A stretch of DNA of 64,000 nt, from NCBI GenBank assembly GCA_002344525.1, contig DDTJ01000071.1, positions 34,875 through 98,874 of the forward strand, read 5' to 3'. Source of the stretch: Akkermansiaceae bacterium UBA2367 (GTDB lineage: Bacteria > Verrucomicrobiota > Verrucomicrobiia > Verrucomicrobiales > DEV007). Under the pieces are notes generated by a model, which searched no databases, was not told the origin of the DNA, and saw nothing but the letters and a program-made list of their open reading frames with translations. Shown here piece by piece: positions 43,766-53,692 of the stretch (positions are counted from its first letter, which is position 1; every line of letters begins with the position of its first letter). Made by a program: the position numbers and the translations under genes.

Positions 43766-44707
43766 ATGTCCAATTCCCCCCTCCGCATCGGCCTCGTCGG
43801 CATGGACACCTCCCATGTTCCGGCCTTCACGAAGCTCTTCAACGACCCCGCCGCCAGCGGCGACCTCGCCGGATTCCGTGTCGTCGCCGGATTCCCCGAC
43901 GGCAGCGACACGCCCATGAGCCGCGACCGCATCGCCGCCTTCACCGAGGAGACGCGGGCGCTCGGCGTCGAGATCGTCGATTCCGTCGAAGCCCTGATCG
44001 AACGCAGCGACCGGCTCATGATCCTGAGCGTCGATGGCCGCATCCACCTGCGGCAGGCTCGGGCGCTCCTCGCGGCAGGCAAGCCCCTTTTCGTCGACAA
44101 ACCCGTCGCCGGCAGCCTCGCCGAGTGCCTCGCCCTCTACGGCCTTGCGGAACGCGACGGGGTGCCCTGTTTCTCCGCCTCCTCGACTCGCTTCGGCACT
44201 GAAATCTCCTCCCTCGCGACTCGACCCGATCTCGGCGAAGTCCTCGGCGCGACGAGCTGGGGGCCGCTCGCCTACCAAACCGGCCAGCCCGAGCTCTTCT
44301 TCTACGGCATCCACGGGATCGAGGCCCTCTTCACCGCGATGGGGCCTGGCTGCGAATCCGTCGCGCGGGTGAAAGGCCCCGTCCACGATGTCCTTACCGG
44401 CGTCTGGAACGGGGGACGCATCGGTGTCTATCGCGGTCTGCTCCAAGGCCACAAGTGCTACGGCCTCGCCGTCCATGGCACGGAGGGCATCGTGAACCTC
44501 GCCGAGAAGCCTTCCTACGAAGCCCTCTGCCGCCAGCTCGGCCGCTTCTTCAAGACCGGAGTGCCGCCCGTGACAGCGGAAGAGACTTTGGAAATCTACG
44601 CCTTCATGGAGGCGGCGGATGAGAGCGTCAGGCGGGGCGGATCGACGGTGGCCTTGGCCGAGGTGATGGAGCGGGCGCGGGAGAAAGCGTCCGACGCGTG
44701 TCGCTAA
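43766..44707 (+). CDS. Gfo/Idh/MocA family oxidoreductase
   Basis: 313 residues. N-terminal Rossmann fold and C-terminal dimerisation/substrate domain of the Gfo/Idh/MocA family, with RILILSVDGRIHLRQARALL-like sequence and GKPLFVDKPVAGSLAECLAL, where the DKP lysine is the expected catalytic residue. The dinucleotide loop is IGLVGMDTSHV rather than GxGxxG, so cofactor binding may be altered, as in several PVC homologues with a DTSHV start. Typical family members oxidise or reduce sugars and cyclitols with NAD(P). No signal peptide. Confidence 0.85.
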   Translation: MSNSPLRIGLVGMDTSHVPAFTKLFNDPAASGDLAGFRVVAGFPDGSDTPMSRDRIAAFTEETRALGVEIVDSVEALIERSDRLMILSVDGRIHLRQARALLAAGKPLFVDKPVAGSLAECLALYGLAERDGVPCFSASSTRFGTEISSLATRPDLGEVLGATSWGPLAYQTGQPELFFYGIHGIEALFTAMGPGCESVARVKGPVHDVLTGVWNGGRIGVYRGLLQGHKCYGLAVHGTEGIVNLAEKPSYEALCRQLGRFFKTGVPPVTAEETLEIYAFMEAADESVRRGGSTVALAEVMERAREKASDACR

Positions 44708-44726
44708 TCGATCCGGCGAAAGGCGC

Positions 44727-44800
44727 AAGGAGGGCCGACATTCCTGTCGGCCGACTGTTCGGGCCGGGCTTGTTGGCCGACAGGAATGTCGGCCCTCCTT
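44727..44800. repeat. Repeat family C, paired inverted copies (GGCCGACA variant)
   Basis: Two exactly inverted 26-base arms (44727-44752 and 44775-44800), each with the hairpin GGCCGACA-TTCC-TGTCGGCC flanked outside by AAGGAG. The hairpin sequence differs from the copies near 11358 and 25989 but the layout, the TCC loop and the outer GGAG are the same. Sits between the oxidoreductase gene and groEL, whose 3' ends face each other. Confidence 0.85.
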
Positions 44801-44835
44801 GTCGCCCGGAACCATCTCATCGGGAACGCCGGACG

Positions 44836-44870
44836 CAAAAAAACCGGACGCGTCTCGCGACGCGCCCGGC
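44836..44870 (-). terminator. Rho-independent terminator of groEL
   Basis: Read on the minus strand: stem CCGGGCGCGTC, loop GCGA, stem GACGCGTCCGG (one mismatch), then seven T. It lies about 40 bases past the groEL stop codon and is the strongest terminator in the window. Confidence 0.85.
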
Positions 44871-44907
44871 CTTTCGATGATTTCCTGAAACGGAAACCAG
44901 AGACGGA

Positions 44908-46536
<1,629 letters not shown>

Positions 46537-46569
46537 AGTGTGGGATGTTCGTTAGATGTATTTTTTCGA

Positions 46570-46610
46570 GAAGGGTTCAACAGGGTCGGTCGCGGGACCG
46601 AACCCTCTTC
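46570..46610 (-). other. Intercistronic hairpin between groES and groEL
   Basis: GAAGGGTTC (46570-46578) pairs with GAACCCTCTTC (46600-46610) with a small bulge, enclosing an inner CGGTC-GCGG-GACCG hairpin. It lacks a T-run on the coding strand, so it is more likely a processing or translation-control structure than a terminator. Confidence 0.45.
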
Positions 46611-46615
46611 AGTTT

Positions 46616-46909
46616 TCAGGAGAGGACGCCGAGGATGTCGCTCTCGTTCACGATGACGTGCTCGCCGCCGTCGATCTTGACTTCGGTGCCGCCGTATTTG
46701 GAGATGAGCACTTTGTCGCCGACTTTGACGGAGAACTCGATGATCTTGCCCTCGTCGTTCTTACCGTTGCCGAGCGCGATGACTTCGGCCTCTTGGGGCT
46801 TCTCCTTCGCGGTGTCGGGGAGGAAGATGCCGCCTTCGGACTTCTGCTCGGCGGGCTCGATGCGCTTCACGAGGACGCGGGTTCCAAGCGGTGTGATTTT
46901 GGATGCCAT
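46616..46909 (-). CDS. groS: Co-chaperonin GroES (HSP10)
   Basis: 97 residues, standard length. PLGTRVLVKRIEP at the start, the mobile loop EQKSEGGIFLPDTAKEKPQ that contacts GroEL, and VGDKVLISKYGGTEVK with the terminal NESDILGVL. It caps the GroEL ring. Cotranscribed with groEL downstream. dnaK lies upstream in the same orientation across a 170-base gap. Confidence 0.98.
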   Translation of the reverse strand: MASKITPLGTRVLVKRIEPAEQKSEGGIFLPDTAKEKPQEAEVIALGNGKNDEGKIIEFSVKVGDKVLISKYGGTEVKIDGGEHVIVNESDILGVLS

Positions 46910-47080
46910 GGTTTGTTCTGGTTGGTTTTCTTTATGGGTTGGGGTTTGAAATTCCGCAGTTCGCTGGGCACGCCGCCGGAACGGGCGTTTTCACCGGCGG
47001 ACTGGTAGCGGGCCGACGAACCGCGGATTCCGTCCCCGGCCGCCCCCCCGCGAAGGGAGGAAAGCCGGGGCAAAGCTTGT

Positions 47081-49009
47081 TCAGGATTTCGTTTCGCCGA
47101 CCTCCTCGAATTCGGCATCGACGACATCGCCTTGGGCGCGCTTCGGCTCGGGGGCCTCGTCGGCGTCGGGACCGGGGGAGCCCGCCCCGGCTTGAGCGGC
47201 CTGTTGCGCGGCGGCGGCGAGCTGGGCGAATTTCGCCTGGAGCCCGTCGGTGGCCTGACGGATGCGATCGGTGTCGTCGGATTTCAGCGCCTCCTCGACT
47301 TCGGCGACGGAGGCCTCGATCTCGGATTTGGCGGCGGCGGGAAGCTGCTCGCCGAGTTCGGAAAGCTGCTTCTTCACCGTGTAGACGGCGTTGTCGGCGA
47401 GGTTGCGGGCCTCGATGCCTTCGAGGCGTTTCTTGTCGGCCTCGGCGAATTGCTCGGCCTCGCGCTTGGCCTTCTCGATCTCGTCGGGGCTGAGGCCGCT
47501 GGAACCCTGAATGGAGATATTTTGCTCCTTCCCGGTTCCCTTGTCCTTGGCCGAGACCTTGAGGATGCCGTTGCGGTCGATGTCGAAGGTGACCTCGATC
47601 TGCGGCACGCCTCGGGGCGCGGCGTTGATCCCGTCGAGGCGGAAGTTGCCGAGCACCTTGTTGTCGGAGACGAGCTTGCGCTCGCCCTGGCAGACGACGA
47701 TATCGACGCTGGGCTGGCTGTCGGCGGCGGTGGAGAAGACCTGCGATTTCTTCGCGGGGATGGTCGTGTTCCGCTCGATCATGGGGGTTGCGATGCCGCC
47801 CATGGTCTCGATGGAGAGGGTCAGCGGGGTCACGTCGAGGAGGACGACGTCACCGAGCGAGGGATCCTTCGAAAGGACGCCACCTTGGATGGCCGCGCCG
47901 ACGGCGACGACTTCGTCGGGGTTGACGCCCTGGTGAGGATCCTTTCCGGCGAGGGATTTCGCGGTCTCGACGACCTTGGGCATGCGGGTCATGCCGCCGA
48001 CGAGGACGAGTTCGTCGATGTCGCCGGCGCTGACGCCCGCCTCCTTGAGGCAGTCGCGGACGGGACCCTTGGTGCGCTCGAAGAGGTGGTCGGTCATCTG
48101 CTCCAGAGCGGCCCGGGTGAGGGTCTTCTGGATGTGCTTGGGACCGGTCTGGTCGGCGGTGACGAAGGGCAGGTTGATCTCGTAGGACTGCGCGGAGGAA
48201 AGGGCGATCTTGGCCTTCTCGGCCTCCTCTTTAATCCGCTGGAGGGCGTCGGGCTGGCCGTTCAGGTCGATGCCGCTGTCGGTTTTGAAGCCGTCGACGA
48301 TCCACTTGATGACGGCGCCGTCCCAGTCGTCGCCGCCGAGGCGGGTGTCGCCGTCGGTGGCGAGCACCTCGAAGAAGCCCTCGTCGATCTCCAGCACGGA
48401 GATGTCGAATGTGCCGCCGCCGAGGTCGTAGACGGCGATCTTCTCCTCGCCCTTCTTGTCGAGGCCGTAGGCGAGGGCCGCGGCGGTGGGTTCGTTGACG
48501 ATGCGCTTCACGTCGAGCCCCGCGATCTCGCCGGCGGCCTTGGTGGCGTTGCGCTGCGAGTCGTTGAAGTAGGCGGGCACGGTGATGACGGCCTCGGTGA
48601 TGGTCTCGCCAAGGCGGGCTTCGGCGTCGGCCTTCAGCTTCGACAGGACCATCGCGGAGATCTCCTGCGGGCTGTAGGTCTTGGTCGAACCGCCGACCTC
48701 GACCTCGATGTGGGCATCGCCGTTGGCGGCTTTGACGATCTTGTAGGGCGTGTTCTTCTCCGAATCGGTCAGTTCGTCGAACTTGCGGCCGATGAGGCGC
48801 TTGGCGGAGAAGATGGTGTTGCGCGGGTTGGTGATGGCTTGGCGCTTCGCGGCTTGCCCGACAAGGCGTTCGCCGTCCTTGCTGAAAGCGACGACGGAGG
48901 GGGTCGTGCGCGCGCCCTCGGCGTTTTCAAGGACCACCGGCTGGCCGCCTTCCATGACAGCCATGCAGGAGTTGGTGGTGCCGAGGTCGATGCCTAAAAT
49001 CTTGCTCAT
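47081..49009 (-). CDS. dnaK: Molecular chaperone DnaK (HSP70)
   Basis: 642 residues. Nucleotide-binding domain with KILGIDLGTTNSCMAVMEGG, IGRKFDELTDSEKN, VYDLGGGTFDISVLEI and LVGGMTRMPKVVE; substrate-binding domain with DVTPLTLSIETMGGIATPMI; helical lid and an acidic C-terminus ending EEVGETKS. ATP-driven Hsp70 chaperone in the cytoplasm. dnaJ and grpE are not adjacent. Its position directly upstream of groES-groEL on the same strand suggests possible shared heat-shock control, but no sigma-32 or CIRCE-type site is seen. Confidence 0.98.
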   Translation of the reverse strand: MSKILGIDLGTTNSCMAVMEGGQPVVLENAEGARTTPSVVAFSKDGERLVGQAAKRQAITNPRNTIFSAKRLIGRKFDELTDSEKNTPYKIVKAANGDAHIEVEVGGSTKTYSPQEISAMVLSKLKADAEARLGETITEAVITVPAYFNDSQRNATKAAGEIAGLDVKRIVNEPTAAALAYGLDKKGEEKIAVYDLGGGTFDISVLEIDEGFFEVLATDGDTRLGGDDWDGAVIKWIVDGFKTDSGIDLNGQPDALQRIKEEAEKAKIALSSAQSYEINLPFVTADQTGPKHIQKTLTRAALEQMTDHLFERTKGPVRDCLKEAGVSAGDIDELVLVGGMTRMPKVVETAKSLAGKDPHQGVNPDEVVAVGAAIQGGVLSKDPSLGDVVLLDVTPLTLSIETMGGIATPMIERNTTIPAKKSQVFSTAADSQPSVDIVVCQGERKLVSDNKVLGNFRLDGINAAPRGVPQIEVTFDIDRNGILKVSAKDKGTGKEQNISIQGSSGLSPDEIEKAKREAEQFAEADKKRLEGIEARNLADNAVYTVKKQLSELGEQLPAAAKSEIEASVAEVEEALKSDDTDRIRQATDGLQAKFAQLAAAAQQAAQAGAGSPGPDADEAPEPKRAQGDVVDAEFEEVGETKS

Positions 49010-49393
49010 TCGATGGGGGTCTCTCTAAGGTGGGGGTTTGTGGGAACGGGTCGCTCCCGGTTTTTCTTAGCCCGCTGCTTTGCATTCGCCGTGCCACATG
49101 GAGAGATTTTTTCGCAACTCATTTAAAACAAGCAGGTTAAAAGACATCATCCGATTGCACGCCCCAGAGGACTCAACGGAAATCGCGACAGGATGGCGCT
49201 TATTTCCTCCTCTAGTGCGCCAGTTTGGCTCTTCCGAGACAAGCTGGCCCGTGATCCACAAAAACCGCGATCCGTGTCGATTTTGAACGATAAAGCCGAA
49301 GCGGCACACCCAGCCATGCTATCTTAAGAAACGGGCGAACACCATCGCGCCCATCCGTGTCACAAAATGCGAGCGACCGGGTATCCTTCGAAA
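49010..49393. other. Intergenic region upstream of dnaK
   Basis: About 380 bases, noticeably richer in A and T than the genes around it. It must contain the divergent promoters of dnaK and of the small cytochrome protein, but I see no confident -35/-10 pair or heat-shock operator. A short open frame on the minus strand (49067-49309) has no support and was rejected. Confidence 0.5.
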
Positions 49394-49990
49394 ATGCACC
49401 CTCTCCGATCCACGGCCACCGCCGCGCTGCTCCTTTGCGGCCCGGCCTCCGCCCTCGACTATCAGAAGGACATCCTCCCCATTCTGAAGGAGCGCTGCTG
49501 GAACTGCCACAGCCAGGAGAAGGAGGTGAAAGGCGGCCTCGCCCTCGACGATCTTGAGGAGATGAAGTCCCAGATCGGCGAGATCAGCCTCATCCGTCCC
49601 GGAGACCCCGAGAAGAGCGACTTCCTCGCCCGGCTCAAACTCGACGACAAGGAGGACGATTTCATGCCGAAGAACGGGAAGGCCCTGCGGCCCTCCGAGA
49701 TCTCCAAGATCGGGCAGTGGATCAAGGACGGCGCCATTCTCGACGCGACCAACCCCACCGAGGCCGAACTCGCCCGCATTGAGGACATCAAGTTGAAAAA
49801 CGCCCGCGCCGGAGGCGAGGAATACTTCTCTTGGACCAGCGCGGAGGGCAAAGCCATCGAGGCCCGCTTCGCCGGGCTCCAAGGCGATGCGGTGAAAATC
49901 GTGATGCGCAACCGGCGCGAGTTCGTCGTACCCCTCTCCAAACTCAGCCCCGAGAGCGCCGCCCTCGCGAAGAAGCTTGGAGGGGAGTGA
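49394..49990 (+). CDS. Exported planctomycete-cytochrome protein with SHD1-like tail
   Basis: 198 residues. Signal peptide 1-20, then a planctomycete-type cytochrome c domain with haem motif CWNCH (35-39), PGDPEKSDFLARL and the distal methionine region DDFMPKNGKAL. The C-terminal about 55 residues (YFSWTSAEGKAIEARFAGLQ, VKIVMRNRREFVVPLSKLS) resemble SLA1 homology domain 1, often fused to such proteins in the PVC group. Exported haem protein of unknown electron partner. The ATG at 49394 gives the signal peptide. It stands just upstream, in convergent orientation, of a second and much larger cytochrome-bearing gene. Confidence 0.87.
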   Translation: MHPLRSTATAALLLCGPASALDYQKDILPILKERCWNCHSQEKEVKGGLALDDLEEMKSQIGEISLIRPGDPEKSDFLARLKLDDKEDDFMPKNGKALRPSEISKIGQWIKDGAILDATNPTEAELARIEDIKLKNARAGGEEYFSWTSAEGKAIEARFAGLQGDAVKIVMRNRREFVVPLSKLSPESAALAKKLGGE

Positions 49991-50000
49991 GCCCCCTCTG

Positions 50001-50084
50001 CGCCCATCCGCGTTTCCTCCGTGGAAATCTGCGTTCCTTTTTTGACGCAGATGGCCGCAAATGCCCGCAAATTTCCGCAGATGG
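50001..50084 (-). repeat. Dispersed repeat family E, reverse copy
   Basis: Reverse-complement copy of the repeat at 22757-22829, with the same units CCATCTGCG, ATTTGCGGGCAT, CATCTGCGTC, A-run, GGAACGCAGATTTCCACGG and GAAACGCGGAT. It occupies most of the gap between the two cytochrome genes. Confidence 0.75.
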
Positions 50085-50127
50085 GATGGCTGTTCCAAAT
50101 CCCGAAAAGGGTAATGCGGAGGCGTCC

Positions 50128-53100
50128 CTACTTCTCCAGCGGATGCTCCTTCAGCAGATCCTCGGGCTTCGGGAACATCTGCACATCCTTCGTCGCCTCG
50201 CGCACGGTCTTCACTTGCTCGGGCGTCACGGCCGGGGCTTCGTTCCCCCAAGTATTGCGCACGAAGGTCAGAACCGCCGCGGTCTCCTTGTCATTCAGGA
50301 TCGCCTTGAAAGCCGTCATCGGAGGCACGCCCTTTGCGGGATCGTAGACCGTGCCGTTCACTTCCATCGGCCCCCAAAGCCCGTGCAGGGTCAGCTTGAC
50401 GAGCCGCTCGACGTTGCCGGTGACCCAAGGGCTGCCGACGAGGGGCGGATAGATGTTCGCCATTCCCTGCCCGTTCGGCTGATGGCAGGTGACGCAGTGC
50501 GCCTCGCGGTGGAAGACCTCCGACCCCAGCCGATACACCTCGGCCTCGGCCTGGGAAAGATGCGGCGGCACCTTCACCTCGATCTTCTCCTCCTGCTGCT
50601 GGATGGGAGCGGTCACCACGTTGAGGACCGGATCGGCCACGTCCCAATGGTATTGCACCGTCTTCGCCGCGAGCGCGGCGTGGGGCTCGGGCGAGCTCAA
50701 CACGAGATCGAGGAGGTCGCGGTCGCGCACGTTGTGCTGCTGATGCACCCAGAGGGCTTCGAGGAGGAGCCGCGCGTCGTCCTTGCTCTTCAGATCGATC
50801 TTGGCGGCCCAGGTCTTCACCGCCGCGATCACCTCGCTAGTTTCGCGTTCGCTCAGTTCGACACGAGTGCGGTGGCGCACGCCGATGGCCGGATGGCGGA
50901 AATTCTCCAGCAGCGCCTCGACCGGCTCGCCGTCGATGGCCACGGGCGCTTGCAGGGGGCGGCCTTCGTAGGTCATGCGATAGACGCGGCCGTGGGTCTT
51001 GTCCCGGTTGGGGTCGCGGATGTTGTGCTGCATATGGCCGATGATGACGTTCTGCCAGTCGGACATGTAGAGGGCCCCGTCGGCCCCGAAGATCGCGTCG
51101 GTGGGGCGGAAGTTCTTGTCGCTGCTCACGAGCAGATCCTCGACCGGGGTGCCCCAGACCTCGCCGAAGGCGAACTCGCGCTCGGCGTCCTTGTAGCCCT
51201 CGCGATGGAGCTTGTATTGCTTGATCCCGAGGAAGCCGATGGTGTTGCAGACGAGGAAGTTGCCCTGCATCTCGTCGGGGAAGTGCGGGCTGGAGACGAT
51301 CTCGTCGGCGGTGACGGGGCGGACCTCCTTCACGAGCATCTCGCGCATCTTGAAGCCCTTCGTCTCCGGATCGGGCAGAACCTGGAAGCTGCGGCCTCCG
51401 GTGCCGTCGTTGGCGTAGTGGTAGCCCCATTCGTCGAAGGCCGTCCCGTGCGGGTTCGGCGAGTTCGCCGCGTGGAAGGCGATGGTGTAGCGGCGCGGGT
51501 CGAAGCGATACATCGCCGAGGCGGTCGCTTCGAGCGAGGGACCCCAGGGATGCTCGTGGTTGTGCTGCATGAAGACCCCGCTCTGCCAGTAGATGCCGCC
51601 GTCGGGTCCGTAGATGAGGTTGTTCGCGGCGTGGTGGGTGTCGGCGGAGTCGGTGCCTTGGAAGAGGACGTAGCGCACGTCGGCGACGTCGTCCCCGTCG
51701 GTGTCCTTGAGGAAGAGGATGTCGGGTTGTGAGGTGACGATGACCCCGCCGTTCCAGAACTCGAAGCCGAGGGGGCAATGCACCTTCGCGAATTCGACGA
51801 CGCGGTCCGCGACGCCGTCGCCGTCGTCGTCGGGCAGGATGAGGAGGGCGTCGTCCATGGGCTTGAGCGGCTCCCACTTCGGATAGGTCTTCCACGCCGC
51901 GACCCAGAGGCGGCCCTTGCCGTCGACCTGCATCTGCACGGGGTTGGCGAGGGCGGGGAAGCGCTTCTCGTCGGCGAAGAGGTTCACCTTGAATCCCGGC
52001 GGCACCGTCATCTTCGCGATGGCCTCCTCGCCGTCGAGGTAGGTCGGGCTGCCCTCCTTTTCCGCGCTGGAGCTCTTGCTACCGCCGCCCACGTTCGAGA
52101 CCACGGGGACGGGCGCGGGGACGTTGCCATCGTCCACCGGCGCGTCGCTGCCCTGCGCCCGCGCCCAGATTCTCGGATCGCGGTTCGCGGTCATCACGTC
52201 GAGCATGGACAACTCGTGCTGGAGCACCTCGGCGTTGCTCTGGTCGTTGGCGAAGGTCAGGGTCGAGCGCCCGCCCCAGATGTCGTTGCCGTCGGTGGCG
52301 CGGTAGCGGTGATGCCAGTGCAGGTTCTTGTCGAGGACGGCCTCGCGCAGCGTCGCGAGTTCGGCTTCGGTGGCCTCGGGCACTTGGCCGGAGAGGGCCT
52401 CGGCGATGATCCGGCCGACATGGCGATGGCCGAGGGCGTTGAGATGGATGCCGTTGATCGTGAGCGGTTCGTCGAGCTTGTCGTAGAGAGCCCAGGTCGG
52501 CTCGAAGAGGTTCACGAAGGCAACGCCCTCGTGTCCCGCGACCTTCTGCATCGCGGCGGTGTAGAGGGCGAGGCGTTGGTTGTTCTCCGTGCCATCGGGC
52601 AGGTTCGGGTCGCCGAGGTTCTCGTGGGCGATGGGGCTGAAGAGGACAAAACGCGGGAAGCTCTCCCCGTTCGGCTTCGCCCCGCGCAGGTCGCGGATCA
52701 TGCCGGCGAGCTTCTCCTCGAAGGCGGCGAGACCGGCGGCCCCGGCGAAGGATTCGTTGTAGCCGAAGAAGGCGAAGATCACGTCGGCCTTCACTTGGCG
52801 GAGATAGTCGGGCATCGCGGTGAAACCCTTCGAGCGCGGATAGCGGCCGGGACGGTCGCCCGTGTGGCTGAGGTTGCGGAAGGTCAGCTCTTTGCCGGGG
52901 TTGGCGATCTGGAGGAAGGTCTCGGTCCAGCCGTCGTGTTGCATCCGGTCGGCGAGGCCGTTGCCGAGGATCGCGACGACATCGCCCTGGGCGAAGGCGA
53001 AGGGTTCGGGATCGCGGTAGCCGGGCGGGATGGGGGCAGGCGGGACGGGCACGGGCAGCGGCTTGCCATCGTGCGAGGTGATCGAGATCCCGGCCTCGCC

Positions 53101-53571
53101 CTCGAAACGGAAAGTGATCGACCCGTCCGGCGCGGGATTGTTCTCGCGCGTCCAGACCGCCTTCCGCGCGGCGTCGAGGAGCTCGAGGGTGAAATTCTGG
53201 AGCCGCTCGTGGAGAGGGGCTCGGTTCCATATCTGCACGGAGTCGATTCGCTGGACCGAGCCGAGGTCGAGCTCCCACCACGGCGACGGATCCTGTCCCT
53301 CGGCGGTGTGGGTCTGGCCGCCCTTGCCCCAATCGACGTCCTTGTTCCCGTCGATGGCCCGTTCCGGGACGCCGCCGATGCCGACCGTGGACTGGCTCGC
53401 CTTGCCCGTGGGGGCGATATTTTTCCCGCCACTGACCACCTCGACCTCGGCGAGGGTGAGGACGCGCTTCTCGCCCGACAGGGAAATGCGGACGTAGCGG
53501 GCTGACGGCGGCTCGGCGGCGGAAACGGAGACGGCGAGCAGCAGAGCGGGAACAAGAAGTTTCGAAATCAT
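50128..53571 (-). CDS. PVC-type haem-binding CxxCH protein with discoidin, SGNH-like and propeller domains
   Basis: 1147 residues. Order: signal peptide (about 1-19); F5/8-type discoidin-like domain (about 20-150, WWELDLGSVQRIDSVQIWN); an SGNH/GDSL-hydrolase-like domain (about 190-420); a seven-bladed propeller of the membrane-bound dehydrogenase type (about 570-900, LWVAAWKTYPKWEPL, FIWSDWQN-like blades); helical HEAT-like segment; and a C-terminal cytochrome c with CVTCHQPNGQGM (near 1024). In the SGNH part, block I reads ILGNGLADRM without the nucleophilic serine and block V reads NGIHLNALGH, so esterase activity is doubtful. Exported, haem-binding; substrate unknown, possibly a sugar oxidised by the propeller. 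Start moved to the ATG with signal peptide. Confidence 0.87.
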   Translation of the reverse strand: MISKLLVPALLLAVSVSAAEPPSARYVRISLSGEKRVLTLAEVEVVSGGKNIAPTGKASQSTVGIGGVPERAIDGNKDVDWGKGGQTHTAEGQDPSPWWELDLGSVQRIDSVQIWNRAPLHERLQNFTLELLDAARKAVWTRENNPAPDGSITFRFEGEAGISITSHDGKPLPVPVPPAPIPPGYRDPEPFAFAQGDVVAILGNGLADRMQHDGWTETFLQIANPGKELTFRNLSHTGDRPGRYPRSKGFTAMPDYLRQVKADVIFAFFGYNESFAGAAGLAAFEEKLAGMIRDLRGAKPNGESFPRFVLFSPIAHENLGDPNLPDGTENNQRLALYTAAMQKVAGHEGVAFVNLFEPTWALYDKLDEPLTINGIHLNALGHRHVGRIIAEALSGQVPEATEAELATLREAVLDKNLHWHHRYRATDGNDIWGGRSTLTFANDQSNAEVLQHELSMLDVMTANRDPRIWARAQGSDAPVDDGNVPAPVPVVSNVGGGSKSSSAEKEGSPTYLDGEEAIAKMTVPPGFKVNLFADEKRFPALANPVQMQVDGKGRLWVAAWKTYPKWEPLKPMDDALLILPDDDGDGVADRVVEFAKVHCPLGFEFWNGGVIVTSQPDILFLKDTDGDDVADVRYVLFQGTDSADTHHAANNLIYGPDGGIYWQSGVFMQHNHEHPWGPSLEATASAMYRFDPRRYTIAFHAANSPNPHGTAFDEWGYHYANDGTGGRSFQVLPDPETKGFKMREMLVKEVRPVTADEIVSSPHFPDEMQGNFLVCNTIGFLGIKQYKLHREGYKDAEREFAFGEVWGTPVEDLLVSSDKNFRPTDAIFGADGALYMSDWQNVIIGHMQHNIRDPNRDKTHGRVYRMTYEGRPLQAPVAIDGEPVEALLENFRHPAIGVRHRTRVELSERETSEVIAAVKTWAAKIDLKSKDDARLLLEALWVHQQHNVRDRDLLDLVLSSPEPHAALAAKTVQYHWDVADPVLNVVTAPIQQQEEKIEVKVPPHLSQAEAEVYRLGSEVFHREAHCVTCHQPNGQGMANIYPPLVGSPWVTGNVERLVKLTLHGLWGPMEVNGTVYDPAKGVPPMTAFKAILNDKETAAVLTFVRNTWGNEAPAVTPEQVKTVREATKDVQMFPKPEDLLKEHPLEK

Positions 53572-53692
53572 GGAAAGCGGGAGCTTCCCACAGGCTCCAC
53601 CCCACTGGCAAGCCCCTGATGGCGTGACGTGAGGCTCCGAACCGTCGATTTCCCTTTGCCCTCCTCGCATCCTTCGCGACAATTCCTCCGTC

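Noticed and set aside
46910..47080. CIRCE (HrcA) operator before groES
   Set aside because: No TTAGCACTC-N9-GAGTGCTAA or close variant is present; only a CCGCCGG/CCGGCGG hairpin is seen.
49067..49309. 80-codon minus-strand frame upstream of dnaK
   Set aside because: No domain, no conserved pattern, in an AT-rich promoter region.
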